64,000 nucleotides of DNA from Pratylenchus scribneri (GCA_030063045.1 JAQSEB010000013.1:1054001-1118000), one strand, 5' to 3'; shown: positions 25,384 to 38,740, counted from the first letter of the stretch. The notes: a model not told the origin generated them from the sequence alone. Numbers and translations: made by a program.

Positions 25384-25465
25384 CTGATCCCCGAAGGGGC
25401 GAAGATGATATAGGGAAAAAATCGAAGGGCGAGCGAAGCGAGCTGAGCCCCGAAGGGGCGAGAGA
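25384..25465. repeat. GC-rich palindromic segment of the Helitron
   Basis: Contains CCCCGAAGGGG twice, each able to form a tight hairpin, and GAGCGAAGCGAGC between them. Strikingly GC-rich against the surrounding DNA. No reading frame or RNA family recognised. Confidence 0.7.
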
Positions 25466-25469
25466 TAAG

Positions 25470-25640
25470 CTGATGTAAAAGATAGAGAAAAGAAAAAGAA
25501 TTTAGATAAGATGAATGAGATAAAAGAAAAGAAAAAGAATGTAGATAAGATGAATAGAGAAAAGAAAAAGTTATGATGAATAAGATAGAGAAAAAGAAAA
25601 AAAGAATGTAGATAAGATGGATAAGGTAGAGAAAAAGAAT
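25470..25640. repeat. Purine-rich imperfect tandem repeat
   Basis: Repeated blocks of the type AGAAAAAGAATGTAGATAAG with variable spacers and almost no pyrimidine clusters on the plus strand. It lies directly before the Helitron 3' hairpin. Function unknown; slippage-generated simple repeat is the plain reading. Confidence 0.75.
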
Positions 25641-25644
25641 TTGA

Positions 25645-25686
25645 CTAGCTCGGAAGCGCGCCCGATAAGGCGTGCGCCCGAGCTAG
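25645..25686 (+). other. Helitron 3' terminal hairpin and CTAG end
   Basis: Arms CTAGCTCGG (25645-25653) and CCGAGCTAG (25678-25686) are perfectly complementary. An inner stem GCGCGCC/GGCGTGC encloses the loop CGATAA. In Helitrons a hairpin just before the CTRR end acts as the stop signal for rolling-circle transfer; here the outer arms include the CTAG end itself. Confidence 0.72.
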
Positions 25687-28600
25687 TAGTATATAATTAT
25701 AAGTTCTTAATTTATAATTATAAATTTATTGATTATATTTTAAAATTTTATTATTATTAAAATGATTTAAAATTAAATATAATTTTTTATAATTTATTTA
25801 TTTCAACCAATGATGCTCAAATCTTATATTTTTAATGATAAATTAATATTGATTATCTTTGTCTATTTTCATTATTTATTTTAAATTCTTCAAACACACC
25901 CAGCTTTAAGGAAAATTGTGTTTCTTTCTCCCTAAATGAATAATTGATAATATGGAGTCTCATTTGGGTATATTTGCTGCAATGAAATACGATTAATATT
26001 AATTGATTCACTGTTCTGGCCGTAAAAATTTTTTGTTTTTTCCAAAGAGTTTTTTTTTTAATTTATATTTAATTGTATTTAACTTTTAATCTATTCAATA
26101 TTTTAATCGAAAATTATTTGCTATATAATATATTGTCTTCTAAAATTAATTGATATATTTTACTTTAGTTAAATACATTCGATCGTTTATAAGTTATTTC
26201 AATTAATTTTATGAATATTTTGTAATTTTTTCTCTAAATTCATTTGTAATTCCTTATTAATTTTAGATTTAAATATTTTTTAATTATTTTTGAAAATTTT
26301 AAAATTATTAATAAAAATTTTTAAAATTAAGATTTAGAAAATTATTTTTAACACATTTATATTATCAGAATATTGAATGTAATACCTTGGTTTCTTATTT
26401 TTTTTAATTATTTTTAATATTGATTTATTATCCATAATTTTAAAATATTTTTTCACTTCAAGTGTTTTTTAAATTTCTAATAAATATTTTCTGTAAAAAT
26501 ATTAATATGTACATTTTATTTAATATAAAATTTTAAAGAAATTTTTTATTTTTTTTTGAATTTTAATTTTTCTATTTTCATAATTTATATATAATATATT
26601 ATTTAGTCTTTTTTCATAACTTTTATTAATTCAAATAATATCTTTAAAAAATATCACTTTTCCATTTAATTTATTCTTTTTTTTCAAAATAATTTGATCG
26701 AAATGCTCTAAATTTGTAACTTGAGAAAGTTTGAGCTTTCTCTTAATTTTTAAGATTGATTTTTAGTAAAGTTTAGTTGTTTCTTATTCTAAAATTATGT
26801 TAATTATTTATATTTAATTGTTTTTTTATAATAAAATTTATATGCTAGATTAAATTCATTAAAAATTTAACAGTCTGTGGTGTTTCCGAAATATCGATTC
26901 AACCATGATTCTTGGTTAATGAATTCAACATCTTCACTCTTTGTGCAAAAGATAGGTTTAAATTTTATTTTGATTTTTTGCTTTTATAAAATAGAAAATT
27001 TTATTTAAATAATTTTATTTTCTCTTCAAAATATTTTCATTTTTTAAAAAATTTATTATTATTTCATTGAGATTATTGTATTAAAATTTTATATTTTATA
27101 ATCTGTCATTTTGAATTGCTTTTTTTTAATTCAAAAAACATATTATTAATAAATAATACACAAATTTTGAATAGAGGATAAATTTCACGGTACCATAATC
27201 ATATGCAATTCCGTAATGCAAGATGTGATTTTAAATGGTCACAAAATGGAATCTTTCAAAATTTTCAGAGTGAATTTGAATCCTTTAAAATTAAATTATT
27301 TTTAAGATTGATAACATTCGTAGAAAAGAAATTATTATTACATTATTATTATAAAAAGCCTTAATTTTTTTAAAATAATATATTATTTTATTACAATTTA
27401 TATTATTGAATTTAAAAATTTTATATGTGAACTCATAAATTTTTTAAATTTTTTGAATTTACATTTAAATATTTTTAAATAAATTTGCTAAAATTTTTAA
27501 TCAGAATTCTCTTTGCAATTTTGATTTTACTTTTTATTTAAATAATTTATTTAAACTAAAAATATACAATGTTTTTTGCTGCATAGAAAAAGATCAAAGT
27601 TAAAAGCCAATGGTTGTATTTATATAATAAATATAATTATAACATTATTATTTTATTTAAAATTACAGAATAAATTTACTAATATTTATAATTCATATTG
27701 ATTTTAATTCTCTTTTATAATTTCTAATTAGGCTTATTTTTAATTTTTGTAATTTTTGCTTATTTTTATTATTTTTATAACAATGACCATTTCTAAATTG
27801 ATTTTCTATATTAATTAAAATTTTTTATTTTGCAATATACTTCTTCCATATGGTATGCACGATCTGCAATTTGAATTGCTGAATCTTTCCCAATTTGATT
27901 AGTGTTTAAATATAAAAATTTGTAATAATTTTAAAAAATAGTTATTTTCCCATAATATTCTACTTATAAAGGAATTTTAAAAATTTTGAATTTAATTATC
28001 CCCATTTAATAATTTATTTATTTTTTTTATATTATACAATTTATTTTCGATAATATCATTTTATTATAAAAATTTTAAAAACTTTTTTTTTAAATATATA
28101 TGAAATTTTTATTTATTATTGTATTTTCTTGATATATTTTATAAAGAAATTAATTGGAAATGAGAATAGATTCAATTTTAAACAGGGTGACCCATTCATC
28201 TGGTTCAGTGAAAGTCCAAACAATGACCAAATTGCCATGATCGAGCAAATTCAGGGAATTTGCCTTCTTGAACTGAAAGTGCCAGCCTGTTACGCCTAAT
28301 CCAAAAATATCCTTCCGCTCTAAAAAAATCATTTCGTTAGATATAATTTTGTATTAAATTTATATAACCTATCTAATCAAAATTTTATGTTTTTATTTTA
28401 ATAGAATGAATTTTTCCGATTCGTAAAGTTTTACTATTAAATTTTTCTTTTTCTAATGTTTTTCTAAATTATTTATTTTTATCTAATTTATATTTAATAC
28501 TTTCATGATTTCATTAATATTGTAAAAATAAATTTTTTTTCCCAAAAATTTATGTATTTTATATCTATAAATTTTAAAAATTTATAAAATAATATAAATT

Positions 28601-31600
28601 CTATTTTTTTCTATTTTAATTTTTTTATTTTGATTAATCAATTTTTTATTTTGAGATTTCTTAAGAAAAATTTATAGTTAACAGATATAAAAAGATCAAA
28701 GTGAATTATTTTTTAAACAATAGGATAATCCAGATAAGGTATTTTTCTTATAAATGAACAGTTTGAAGTTGCCAACAATAGTAATAAAATGATAAAATAG
28801 CACGGGAATACATACATATATGTTTTATTTTTTTTGTAGTAGAAATTTTTTAAAGCCCTCCCCCATTTTTCAATTAATTATTTATATTTTATTATCTTAT
28901 TTATAGTAAAAAGGAAATTTCAAAATCAACAAGATTAAGTCCTTGACGTCCGTCAAACGATATTCGGTTCGGTATTGAGATATTTAAAATAAAAATAGAA
29001 ATAAAAAAATATATTTATAATAATTTTTTATCAAAAATGAAGTTGAATTCTTTAATATTTTATTTTGCTTCTTTATTACAATTCCTTAGTTTTAATTAAA
29101 TATATAGGTATATTTGTTTTTTTAAATAATATTTATTCTTTTATGAAAATTTGCACCAATCGCTTTAATTTATTTTTTTTTATATTAATTTTTATGATAA
29201 TTTTTATATATATATTTATATTCTTTTTTTAAAGAATATTTTTCTAATTCCTTTAATGAAACAATGCTTGTAATGAACTTCATTGGTTCGTGGTACAATT
29301 ATTATTTATTTATAAATAAAAGGGTATGTATTTTTTTAGAAATTGTTTTTAATTTTTTTTACTCATTTATTAATTCACAGCTAGATTTTAATTATATTGT
29401 ATTTTGTTGAATAAATATAACACATCATTAACAAATTTTTTTTCATTTATATTTTCTTTAATATAATAATGATAAATTATTCAATTTTTAATTAATTTTT
29501 CGATCAATAATAATTTTTTTATTCGATTGGCTTATGTATTCAAGTATACCGATATGTAATGGTAGAAATGGCCAACTAAGTCAGGAATTAATTAATTGGG
29601 GTAGATAAAAATTTTTTTTATGATCTTTATGAAATTTTAATACAAATATTTAAACTTAATTTAAAAAATTTTTGCTGGAAAAATTATTTTTGTGTAAAAT
29701 TTTTATGAATTATTTAAAACTAATTTCCGAAATCATTTAAAAATAGCAACATTTCCTTAAATTAATTAATTCTTCTTTCTATAATCCATAAAAATTGTAA
29801 AATTTATAAAATTTAATTAATTTTATTTCTTGATGAACACAAAATTTGAAAAATATATTTAAATTAATTTTTTACATATTAATAATTAAATAAGAAAACA
29901 ACTCGTCAAAAGTAATGATAATTATAATTAAATTAATAATTACTTTTTCAACATCTTTCAAATATTCCATAAATTTGTTTTTACTTATTTCAGCATAATG
30001 TTAAGAAAATGTTGCAAGCGAATTAGTTGACCAATATTACTATTTAAAATTATAATAAGTTTAAAAAAATTAAATCTTAATATTATCTTATTTTTTATAT
30101 TTAAATTTATTATTCTCAAAAATATGGAAATAATTTTGATTTATTTCTTTCTAAAAATATTGTAAATTATAATGGATAAATTTAGTTAAAATATTTTTTA
30201 AATATTTTTAGAAAATTAATAATAATTTTTTTAAATTTAAAAAAATTTTTGTTTTTTATTTTCTTTATAAAATTTATTTTATTTTTTTATACCGTTTTAA
30301 ATACCTTCAAAAACATTCAGAAAATTAATAGGATAATGAAATTTTTAATAGAAATTTCTTATTTAATGAAATTAAATTTAAATAATTTTTTAAATTTTAT
30401 TCATTTTTCTTTTATCATATTATTTATATAATTTATTTATGCGCCTTCTTTTGTGTCTGACTTGGTGAATCTTTCGGCAAACAATAGTATGTATTGGCCT
30501 TTTAGCAAAATATTTATTGCATCGTGCATGTTTGAGGCCTAAGGGAGGAGCTATTCCTTGGGTGGTGAAAATTCATAGAATTAATTCGCCGCCCTAATCA
30601 CTTTCTTATTCATAGCAGATGATCCAAATTTTTCCTTTTTCAATAGCATTAATGGCATATTATCTATAAAAAAATAATTATGAGCGCAGCTCTTTTTTAC
30701 TTTCTATATTTAATATTAGCATTTTTAATATCTTTACTATTCCAATCCTAAATTATTCATCAATATCTTTTTCGAATTCATCAAATAAATTGTTGATAAA
30801 TTTCGTTTTTTATTTTCTTCATTATTTGTGAAAAAAAGTTTTTTCTTAATTTAAAATTTCGTTTGTTTATTATAAAAAAATTAATATAGAAATAGATATT
30901 AGTAGTAAATTTTTATTTTTTAAAATTAATTTTCATTCTGACTTGTAAGTAAAATTAATTAAATTATTCAATATTATCATAAAAAATTTAAATTATATCT
31001 TTAATATATTATTATTAATTTATGAAAACTGTAGCAATCATTTCTTTACAATTTTCGAACAATCAATTACATTCTATTGATTTTATGTGATATATCGAGA
31101 TTTATTGTATATTGCCATTAAAAAGTTATAATATGAATTTATTAATACTTCGACTTTGACACATTTATATTTTTTTTCTCTAAATTTTCTATTTTACAAA
31201 TTATTTAAGAGAATTCCAAATTATAGGCAATTGCAATCTTCAGCTGATCATTCTAGAATGGATATATATATAGATATTAAATATGAAAATTTCAAATTTA
31301 TTTATTATATTTAATATATCATTCAATTCCTTAAAATTTTTTTAAAATATATTATTTATTAACAAATTTTTTTATATTAATCGAAAATTTTATTTTATAT
31401 ATATTTTTGAAATTTCAAATTTATCAAATTATATTTTTTTATATTAGACCCAAATAAGTTCGCAAAGCATCGAATGATGATATTATAACTATTGTTTATG
31501 ATATTTTTCTTATTTTTAAGTCGGATTTTATTTCTTAATTTGTTTTTAAATTTTAACTAATATCGTTCATTTTTTCGATTGCATCTTCTTTGGTAATTTG

Positions 31601-33212
31601 CCAACCTCAATATAGCGATTGCATTTATTAATTTAAATTATTTTGATATAGTTACAATCAAAATGATTTTTATTAAAATTTTATTTCTATAATTTTCCTT
31701 CTTAGATCCAATGTTATCCATATTGGAATGCTTTGTTTATGAAATTATTTTTATATAGAAATTTTTTAATTTATTTTATCGATTTTTATAGTTTCAAAAA
31801 AAAATATTATTTAAATTTAGTTAAAAAATTTTAATTTTTAAATAAATTAATAATATTCATTTTAATTGGAAATTTTTTAATATGGGAAAGTTTCATATTA
31901 ACTTCAAAGAAATAATGGCTAAATGCGAAATTTCTATTATTCATCAATGATTTTGAATTATAATTTTTAAAATATTCCCTATTTCATTTCGATTTTTTTA
32001 AAATATTACGTTTTTGGGGAACGTTTGTTGAAAACATCGAAATTATTTATCTCATTAATTTTTATAGAACATAAATATTTTTAAATTATTTATATTTAAA
32101 ATTAATAAATAATTAAAAATTTTAAAATTAATTTATGGTTTATAACTTATAAAATCTGATCGTTTAATTACAAAGAAAATGTGATTCAATTCGTTTTTGT
32201 ATGTTGTAGAGTTTCAGAAGAATTTTAAATTTGAATAAAGTTTTCTAAGCTTATAAAAATAAGAAAAATTGTTGAGCTATTTAATTTAAAATTAATTAAA
32301 TTGTCGGCAAGTGATTTAAAATTCCTCCATCAAATAATCATGCATTCTAATTATCATATTTTCTTATATAGCAATCTAAATAAAAGTAAATTTAGAAGTA
32401 TATTTTTCAATCTTCTTTCATCCAGATAGGTATTTTAAATAATTTCCGTGAAAAAACAATTAAAATTTTAATAATTCAATTTTTTTTAGTACAATGTTTT
32501 GTTAATTAACATTATATTTTTTGAATATATCTATTACCAGTCTTTGATATTATTATAATTTTTTCTTCTAGTCAAAGCTAAATAATTTTTTTTCTTGATA
32601 GATGCTAAAACTTTTAACAGCTTCTTCGGGGAGGATAATTCTTTTGATTTATTTATTTTTATTATTGTATCAATTAAAATTTTTTAATATATTTCTTATC
32701 AAGATTATTAAAAAAATTTAAATGAAATTTCTTTGTTAACTTAGCATTTTATTTTATAAAATTTAAAAAAACATTTCCGTTTTCATAGGAGAAACTTTAG
32801 ATCATCGCCATAATAAGATGCATGTCAATTTCTCTAATTTAAATTTTCTTTAAAAAACCATTAAATTTTTACAAGATTTTAATTAAGTAAATTATTTTTT
32901 TTTTCATGAAATTATTTTTCTTTATATTCATCAAAAAAAAAAATATTTTTTTTATAGTTTAAAACAATCTTTACTTGAATTAATTAAATATAAAATATTT
33001 ATAAATCTTTAATATGATCAAAAATTAAATTTCTTAATAATTTATTTTAATTTTTTGATCAGGAGACTGTTTTTTATTCAATATATGTACTTTAAATGTT
33101 TATCTAATATTCAACGAAAAAATAAATTTTGATCCATTTAATTTTTATTTAAAATTTAATATATATTTTTATTATTTAATTAATTTTGAATGAATATTGC
33201 ATATAAAAGAAC
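25687..33212. other. A+T-rich DNA with scattered balanced patches
   Basis: No complete gene. Patches occur near 25870-26020, 26870-26960, 27180-27300, 27840-27900, 28180-28330, 28910-28975, 29520-29600 and 30430-30700 (the longest). The 28180-28330 patch carries a 60-codon minus frame containing GLGVTGWHFQFKK, but a second minus frame and a plus frame preceded by an acceptor-like TTTTAAACAG are open too, so no call is made. A small perfect hairpin GAGAAAG/CTTTCTC lies at 26723-26742. Confidence 0.5.
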
Positions 33213-33300
33213 ATTAGCCAAAAAATATTCCATCCATAAATAAGAATATTAGCCAAAAATTCTTTCCACAAATAAGAATATTTGGCAAAAAAAGGAATAT
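33213..33300. repeat. Degenerate tandem repeat, about 31-36 bp units
   Basis: Successive copies share ATTAGCCAAAAA, a TTCC block and AAATAAGAAT; a third, partial copy begins ATTTGGCAAAAA. Unit lengths differ by a few bases. Probably slippage-derived. Confidence 0.6.
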
Positions 33301-33627
33301 TTCAATCCATCTCCCACCCCTTCCTTTTCAAATCCAATATTTAACACATTTTACTTAAAAATCAAATTTTTAACATTCCATTATTTTTCTCATCATTCAT
33401 TCCCTTCATCATACTTTCTTTTCATTTTCCTCCTTTCTCTGTCGTCGGCGTTCGGCGGCGGTGGTGTCAGCGGAACATTCTCAAAACCATTGTTGTCGAA
33501 TGGAGAGGGGCTGTTTGTGCACGTTTCACTCCAAAATCATATCATTTCTTTATTAATGGTATTACTTTTTAATTTTATTAGCTATTTATACTATTTTTTC
33601 TTTAAAAATTTTTCTTTAAATTACTAT
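33253..33627 (+). other. Open stretch with a CpG-rich core, unidentified
   Basis: The plus frame beginning CCA after a TAG stays open for 125 codons to TAA (33628-33630), longer than expected in this background. It has no ATG until near its end. The middle encodes a hydrophobic run FLFIFLLSLSSAFGGGG that resembles a signal peptide without a start. The first half is pyrimidine-rich, which by itself removes stops. The core at 33441-33502 has about eight CpG dinucleotides, unusual for this window. A minus frame across 33400-33545 is also open (contains NGFENVPLTPPPPNADD). It could be a promoter/5' exon region, a decayed exon or a regulatory patch. Confidence 0.3.
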
Positions 33628-34652
33628 TAATAATAATTAAATCAGCTTCATTTATTGAAAATAGATAAATTTTAATAAGAAAAATTTACATTATAATTTT
33701 TATTTATGTTTTGTATGTTTACAATATTTATTTTGAATTGTTACTCGAACGGACTTTTAAGTATATATATGTGCTTGAATTTATTTTAATAACATTTCTA
33801 ATTTAAATAATTTAATTATTTTTTATATCTCCTCATAAACTTTTTGCTTTAATCCTTCTAAATAATGAATAATTGTTCTTCATGGAAAGTAAAGCTGATT
33901 TCAATTTTTATTAACATTTTAATCTTGCTTAATATATGCAAGTTAGTCACCTCGAAAATTATTCTCAATGCGCCTTTTATTGATTTTATTCAACAATCTT
34001 TCGATTCATCCCTAGAAAATATTAAAATATTTCTCAAATAATTTAGAAAAAATATGTTTTCACAATAGAATTTTATATATAAATTTTTGAAAACATTAAT
34101 TTCATTTTTAAATCAAATCTGTTTCTTATTAAAATTTATATTCGATTTTATTTTTAATTTTTATTTAAATTAAAATTATTGTTTAAATATTAGCAGCTAC
34201 TACAGAACCTAAATACCACTTTTTTATTTACTTCTCCCAAATTCTTTCCCTCATTTCAATCTCCCAAATCCGATTCCCTCCAGTCTCCATATTTATCTCC
34301 CTTCCAATTTCGTTAATAAAATTAATATTAATTGTGTAAAATAATGTATGAACTTAACCAGTTTTCTCAACAATAGCGAATTCGAATATAAATTTAATAT
34401 CCAAATTCTTCTCTTGAAAATTCATTTATTAAAATTTATACAAAATTGTATCTTTTTACTAATTATGTTCCAACAACTTTAATATTACATTATTTAGGCA
34501 ATTTAATAATCATAACAGAAATAATTATTCTTTTAATCTTTATAGAAGTTGATATTATTTTATAGCTAGCTATATATTATATTTAAATTTTTCAAAGTTA
34601 GCATCTGTAAATGGAAGGAAATGATGCAAAAATATAAATATTTTTGACTTAC

Positions 34653-34683
34653 ATTGAAACAATTAATTCTATTGCCAAACACA
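34653..34683 (-). other. Candidate 31-bp exon with donor GTAAGTC
   Basis: On minus, an acceptor-like ATCGATAG precedes 31 bases that are open in two frames and end at a donor-like AAT|GTAAGTC. Short length and a weak acceptor make this tentative; no protein family can be read from ten residues. Confidence 0.15.
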
Positions 34684-36477
34684 CTATCGATATTTTTAAA
34701 AATTTATATTTTCACTATGTTTAATAAATTCATTTAATATAAATGACAAATTTTTTAATTACGCTTTAATAATTATTTTATTGATAAAAATATTTTTTAA
34801 ATCTTATTTTAATTTTTTAATATTTTTCATAATTAAATTATTTTAAAAATTAGCATAAGATAATATAACTCTCAAAAATGTTTTTTTTTTAATTTAATAG
34901 AAAATAAAATTTTTGATAAGAATAATTAATTTGATAAATTTTATTGTTCAATGAAAAATAAATTCATTTGACCATTTATTAATTCAATATTACCATAATC
35001 ATTATTTTTCTATAAAAAATAAAATCTTTATAAATTTCAAATTTTAATCAACAATTTTTCAATTCAAAATATAAAGTGAAAAAATCAAATTAAATTCAAA
35101 AAAATATTAAGTTTCAATTTTCTATTTTCCACATATATTCTTTCTTCTTTTTTATGTCCATTTTCAAGAAACTATTCTATTAAGAATTTTATAAAAAATT
35201 AGTGTATTGAAGATCTGTGTGATTGTTATTTTAATTTTTTATATAAAATTTTATATATTAGGATTTTAGATCGAAAATTAGTAGTTCTTTCACATGTTTT
35301 CATTATAATAAAATTTAACAAATTTTAATATATTTTTATTGTTTATTTTCATATTTTATTATTTCTTGCTTTTTTATTTTAATATAATATTTTCAAATTT
35401 ATTTTTATTAAACTATTTTCATTAAATCAAATTTAAATTATTAAATTCAATATATAAAATTATTAAATTTTATTTTATTTTATAATTTTTCTAAATTAAT
35501 AACATTTAATTTAAATATTTTTCGAAAACTTTTCTTAAAATTTATCTATTTTCGATGAAGAAAATTAAACAACATATCGTCAATTTGCCCTAAAGACTTA
35601 TTAAATTCCATTTCATTTTGCCATTGGCAATCGCTCCAGCCTGCTGTGGATTTTTCTGAGTTCAATTTTATTCTATAATAAAAAAATATAATTAAGAAAT
35701 ATATTTGATTTTAATTTATTTAAAAAAATAAACTATTAATAATGTATTAATGAAAATTACAAATGATGTGCATTGTAGAGTGTTTTATCTAATTCCTTTA
35801 AATATTAAAAAATGCCATAAATAATTTCTTTTCTTTTTAAATTAAGAATATTTTATATTCTTTTAGAATTTTCGATTTTTAATTATATTTAAGATAATTG
35901 TTATGAAGAATGGACAAATTGATGGATTAATTTTTTGTTATCATAATTTTTATATAATTCATTATAAAATACCTTTTATATCTTTTAATAAAATATTTTA
36001 TAGTATTATAATTTTCATAAATTTTTTCTTCTCATTTTTTCAATAATCTACTGAAATTTAATTACAAATTCAATCTTTTAACCAAATTTAGATCTAATAT
36101 TGATTAAATTAAAAATTATTGTTCATGCGGAATAATGTTTTATTAGCACATAATATTCATAGATTTATAAAATATTTTATTGAAAAATTTTAAAATTGAT
36201 CATGAAATTTTATTTTCATATTATATTCTAGTTTTTAATTCAAATTTTCAAATTATTTTGTTAATTTAAAAAATTTTTTATGTATATTTATTTATTTTAA
36301 ATAAAATAATTTTCAAAAATTTATAAAATTTATCCATTCATATGTGTCCACACTATCATCTTTCTTATTTGAAATTTATATCACAGTTCTTTTTTTTAAA
36401 TAATTTAATTTCCTTTCATTTTTTGTCTTCTTTTAATTTTTTCCTTAATAAATTATAAATTAAACCTGCCTTCTTAC

Positions 36478-36509
36478 CGAAAATGCAAGCACTGGTCATA
36501 GCCATTTGG
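36478..36509 (-). other. Candidate 32-bp exon with donor GTAAGA
   Basis: On minus, TTAATAAAG precedes CCAAATGGCTATGACC; the open frame PNGYDQCLHF ends at TTTCG|GTAAGA. The acceptor lacks a pyrimidine run. A plus frame of the same patch is also open, so strand and reality are uncertain. Confidence 0.18.
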
Positions 36510-37256
36510 CTTTATTAAAATTAAAATCTCATTTTTTGGAACATCTTTGAAATTGATTTGTTGATTTTTGTTATTGAATTTGATGATTGTTATCTCTCTC
36601 GGTAAATATTTTTAAATTATTCTCTATTTAATAATAGATTATTATAAAATTAATAAAATAATAAAAATTTTATTAGATATGACTAAAATAATTTATAAAA
36701 TATTTTTAAATGTTATTATTAAATTTTGTTTATTCTTAATATTTACAAATTTAAAATTTTTCAGATATTTTTTATTTTTGAATTTCAGAGATCAACATAG
36801 GCCTAGTTGTCATTAACTAATTATTTTTATATTTAAAATCATATTCATTCAATAAATTTCAGATATAAAATAAAAATTCTTTAATGTTTAATTTTCGATT
36901 CAAGTTCATTAGGTTTCTTTTTAATATATAATAAATATTATAAAATTAATTTTGATTATATTTAAATTAAAAATCATAAATAATATGATGGACTATTGAT
37001 TTTAAATAGTCAAAAATAAGAATACACCAAGTCTTCTTGTAAATTCCAAATCCATTAATTCTTTGAATAATAAACTTTGAAATTATTTCTAAAAATAAAT
37101 TAATTTTTTTATTATTTAGATATTTGCTTTAATTTTTTACACTGCTATAAAAATCCTAAAAATGTAAACATTTTATTTCATAGTTTTTTTTTTATAATAT
37201 CACTCAAATTATTCTTCTTTTTTTATTAAATAATTAATTTTCTTTGCATTTAAACC

Positions 37257-37275
37257 TATATATATATATATATAT
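37257..37275. repeat. (TA)n microsatellite
   Basis: Uninterrupted TA run of about nine units, just upstream of the conserved patch at 37316. Confidence 0.9.
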
Positions 37276-37315
37276 TAAATTCTTCTTAAAGAATTTTTCA
37301 ATGATTAGCCTCAAA

Positions 37316-37362
37316 TATTGCCAATGTGTAAATAGCACAATTGTTTGCAGACTTAATGGGCA
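37316..37362 (+). other. Conserved 47-bp patch, copy B (possible exon)
   Basis: Related to 18782-18828 (37 of 47 identical). It follows an acceptor-like TTTTTCAATGATTAG. The plus reading YCQCVNSTIVCRLNGQ continues open in a 71-codon frame (37244-37459) and recalls Cys-rich extracellular modules such as VWC-like repeats, but only loosely. The distance from the AG to the conserved block differs from copy A by four bases, which does not keep phase. No clear donor follows. Confidence 0.35.
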
Positions 37363-38740
37363 GAAATTGTGCTCCAATTTTTACTCTGAATTTACTGACG
37401 AGAAGAAAATTTATAAAAAACCATTTTCTTTATTTATTGAATTATTGCTAAATCATTAATTATATATTTTATTTTTTAATGTAATATATTTCGTTCTTAC
37501 AATCTATTTTTTTGTAATTTAAAATCTTTTATTTATATAATTATTTCATATCTAAATATTATTGATAATTGCGCATTTGATGTTTAATCAAAGTACATAT
37601 TCTGTAATTGATCAATAAATTGCTCTTCAGATTATATAGACAACAATCGCATGGAATGCCTTTTAAAGTATTTTTATTTTTTATATTTTCTCAATAAATA
37701 TTTTGAGAATGATAAGCAATCGATTCGAAATCATTTTTTCATGTTTATTTCATGACATAAATTATTTTTTTTTGAAATTTTAATTAAATTGACAAAATAG
37801 AAAATATTGTAGATATACCCATATTTTTATGGCAATTTGGACATATGCATTCTTTCGTTTTAAAAAAACCTCTTGAAAACCATAGGATATTTAAAAAAAA
37901 GCTTTACAAATTTGATTGGAGTAATTTTATTAAAGTTTATATCCATTAGATTTTTATAATATTTCAAACTTGGCAAGAGACACTTATTTTCGCCATTTCC
38001 CACATAGGCAAGGAGGCGAGGGGTAAAATAATGATTTTTTGAAAACCATTTGATTTATCGAAAAAACATTTTATAATTTAGCAACAATATATGGTTATTT
38101 AATAAATTCAATTTTCTCTATTTTACTAATTTCTTATTAAAAAATTTGAATAAAAGGATGTTATTTATTGATACATCATTCTTCATAGTCATGATCATGA
38201 GCAAATTAACAACAATTTATGCTTATTTCTCTTTAATTTTCTTTTACTTTTCAGTTTTAATCATCTTTATAAGATTTTCTTTTACTATCTTGGGATGAAT
38301 ATTTTTAAAAGAGGATAAAGTTTAAAAATAATTGATTTATTTATGTCAATTCATATTCTCAAAATTTAAATAATTGTTAAATTAATTGCAAATAATTATA
38401 ATTTAATTATTTATTTTTAATTATTTTTAAATTAATTATATTATTTATTGCCAAACTTTAAATGCCAATATCTATTTTAATTATCCTAATTAATTTATAT
38501 TATAATTTAATTTAAATTTTTAATAATTAATTTAAATTATGAATGAATTAGATATTTTATAATTTAATATGAAATTAATAATTTATTCGTTAATGTTATG
38601 ACTTCTTTTTTTTATTTTTGCATTGAATTATTTGTAATAAATTATAAAAAAATAGTTTAATTTTTTAAAATATGATTGTAATTCTATCTCACTTCACTGT
38701 AGCTAAGAAAATTTTTTTGTTTTAATGCTTTCACACTTAC

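Larger units (their letters stand above)
24293..25686 (+). mobile_element. Helitron-like non-autonomous element (1394 bp)
   Basis: The 5' end reads TCCTATATATAATTTTAG after an A (24292). The 3' end has a GC-rich hairpin (stem ending GGCGTGCGC) followed by CCGAG and CTAG, with a T next (25687). A 5' TC, a 3' hairpin shortly before CTRR, insertion between A and T, and no target duplication are the defining marks of Helitrons, rolling-circle transposons. No Rep/helicase frame is present, so it is non-autonomous. Inside are three 287-bp tandem repeats, a tRNA-like segment, GC-rich palindromes with CCCCGAAGGGG, and a purine-rich repeat. The repeats begin 15 bases inside the 5' end. An alternative is several unrelated insertions side by side, but the two ends agree well with one element. 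Confidence 0.72.

Noticed and set aside
27180..27300. Astacin-like reading on minus (NFERF and, after a TAA, GIAYDYGTV)
   Set aside because: YDYG-V recalls the Met-turn region of astacin metalloproteases, but the Met itself is missing, a stop lies between the two parts, no HExxH zinc motif is nearby, and a plus frame over the same bases is open for about 60 codons. Probably coincidence.
28150..28332. 60-codon minus frame containing GLGVTGWHFQFKKANSLNLL
   Set aside because: A second minus frame and a plus frame with a good acceptor (TTTTAAACAG) are open over the same bases; no family recognised, so neither strand nor coding could be decided.
30430..30700. Largest balanced patch between the Helitron and 33 kb, with several open frames of 34-42 codons
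   Set aside because: At least three frames on both strands are open and none gives a recognisable protein; no inverted or direct terminal repeats were found that would mark a transposon.
33181..33300. Possible origin or satellite based on repeated TTAGCCAAAAA units
   Set aside because: Only two to three degenerate copies of unequal length; simple slippage is sufficient.
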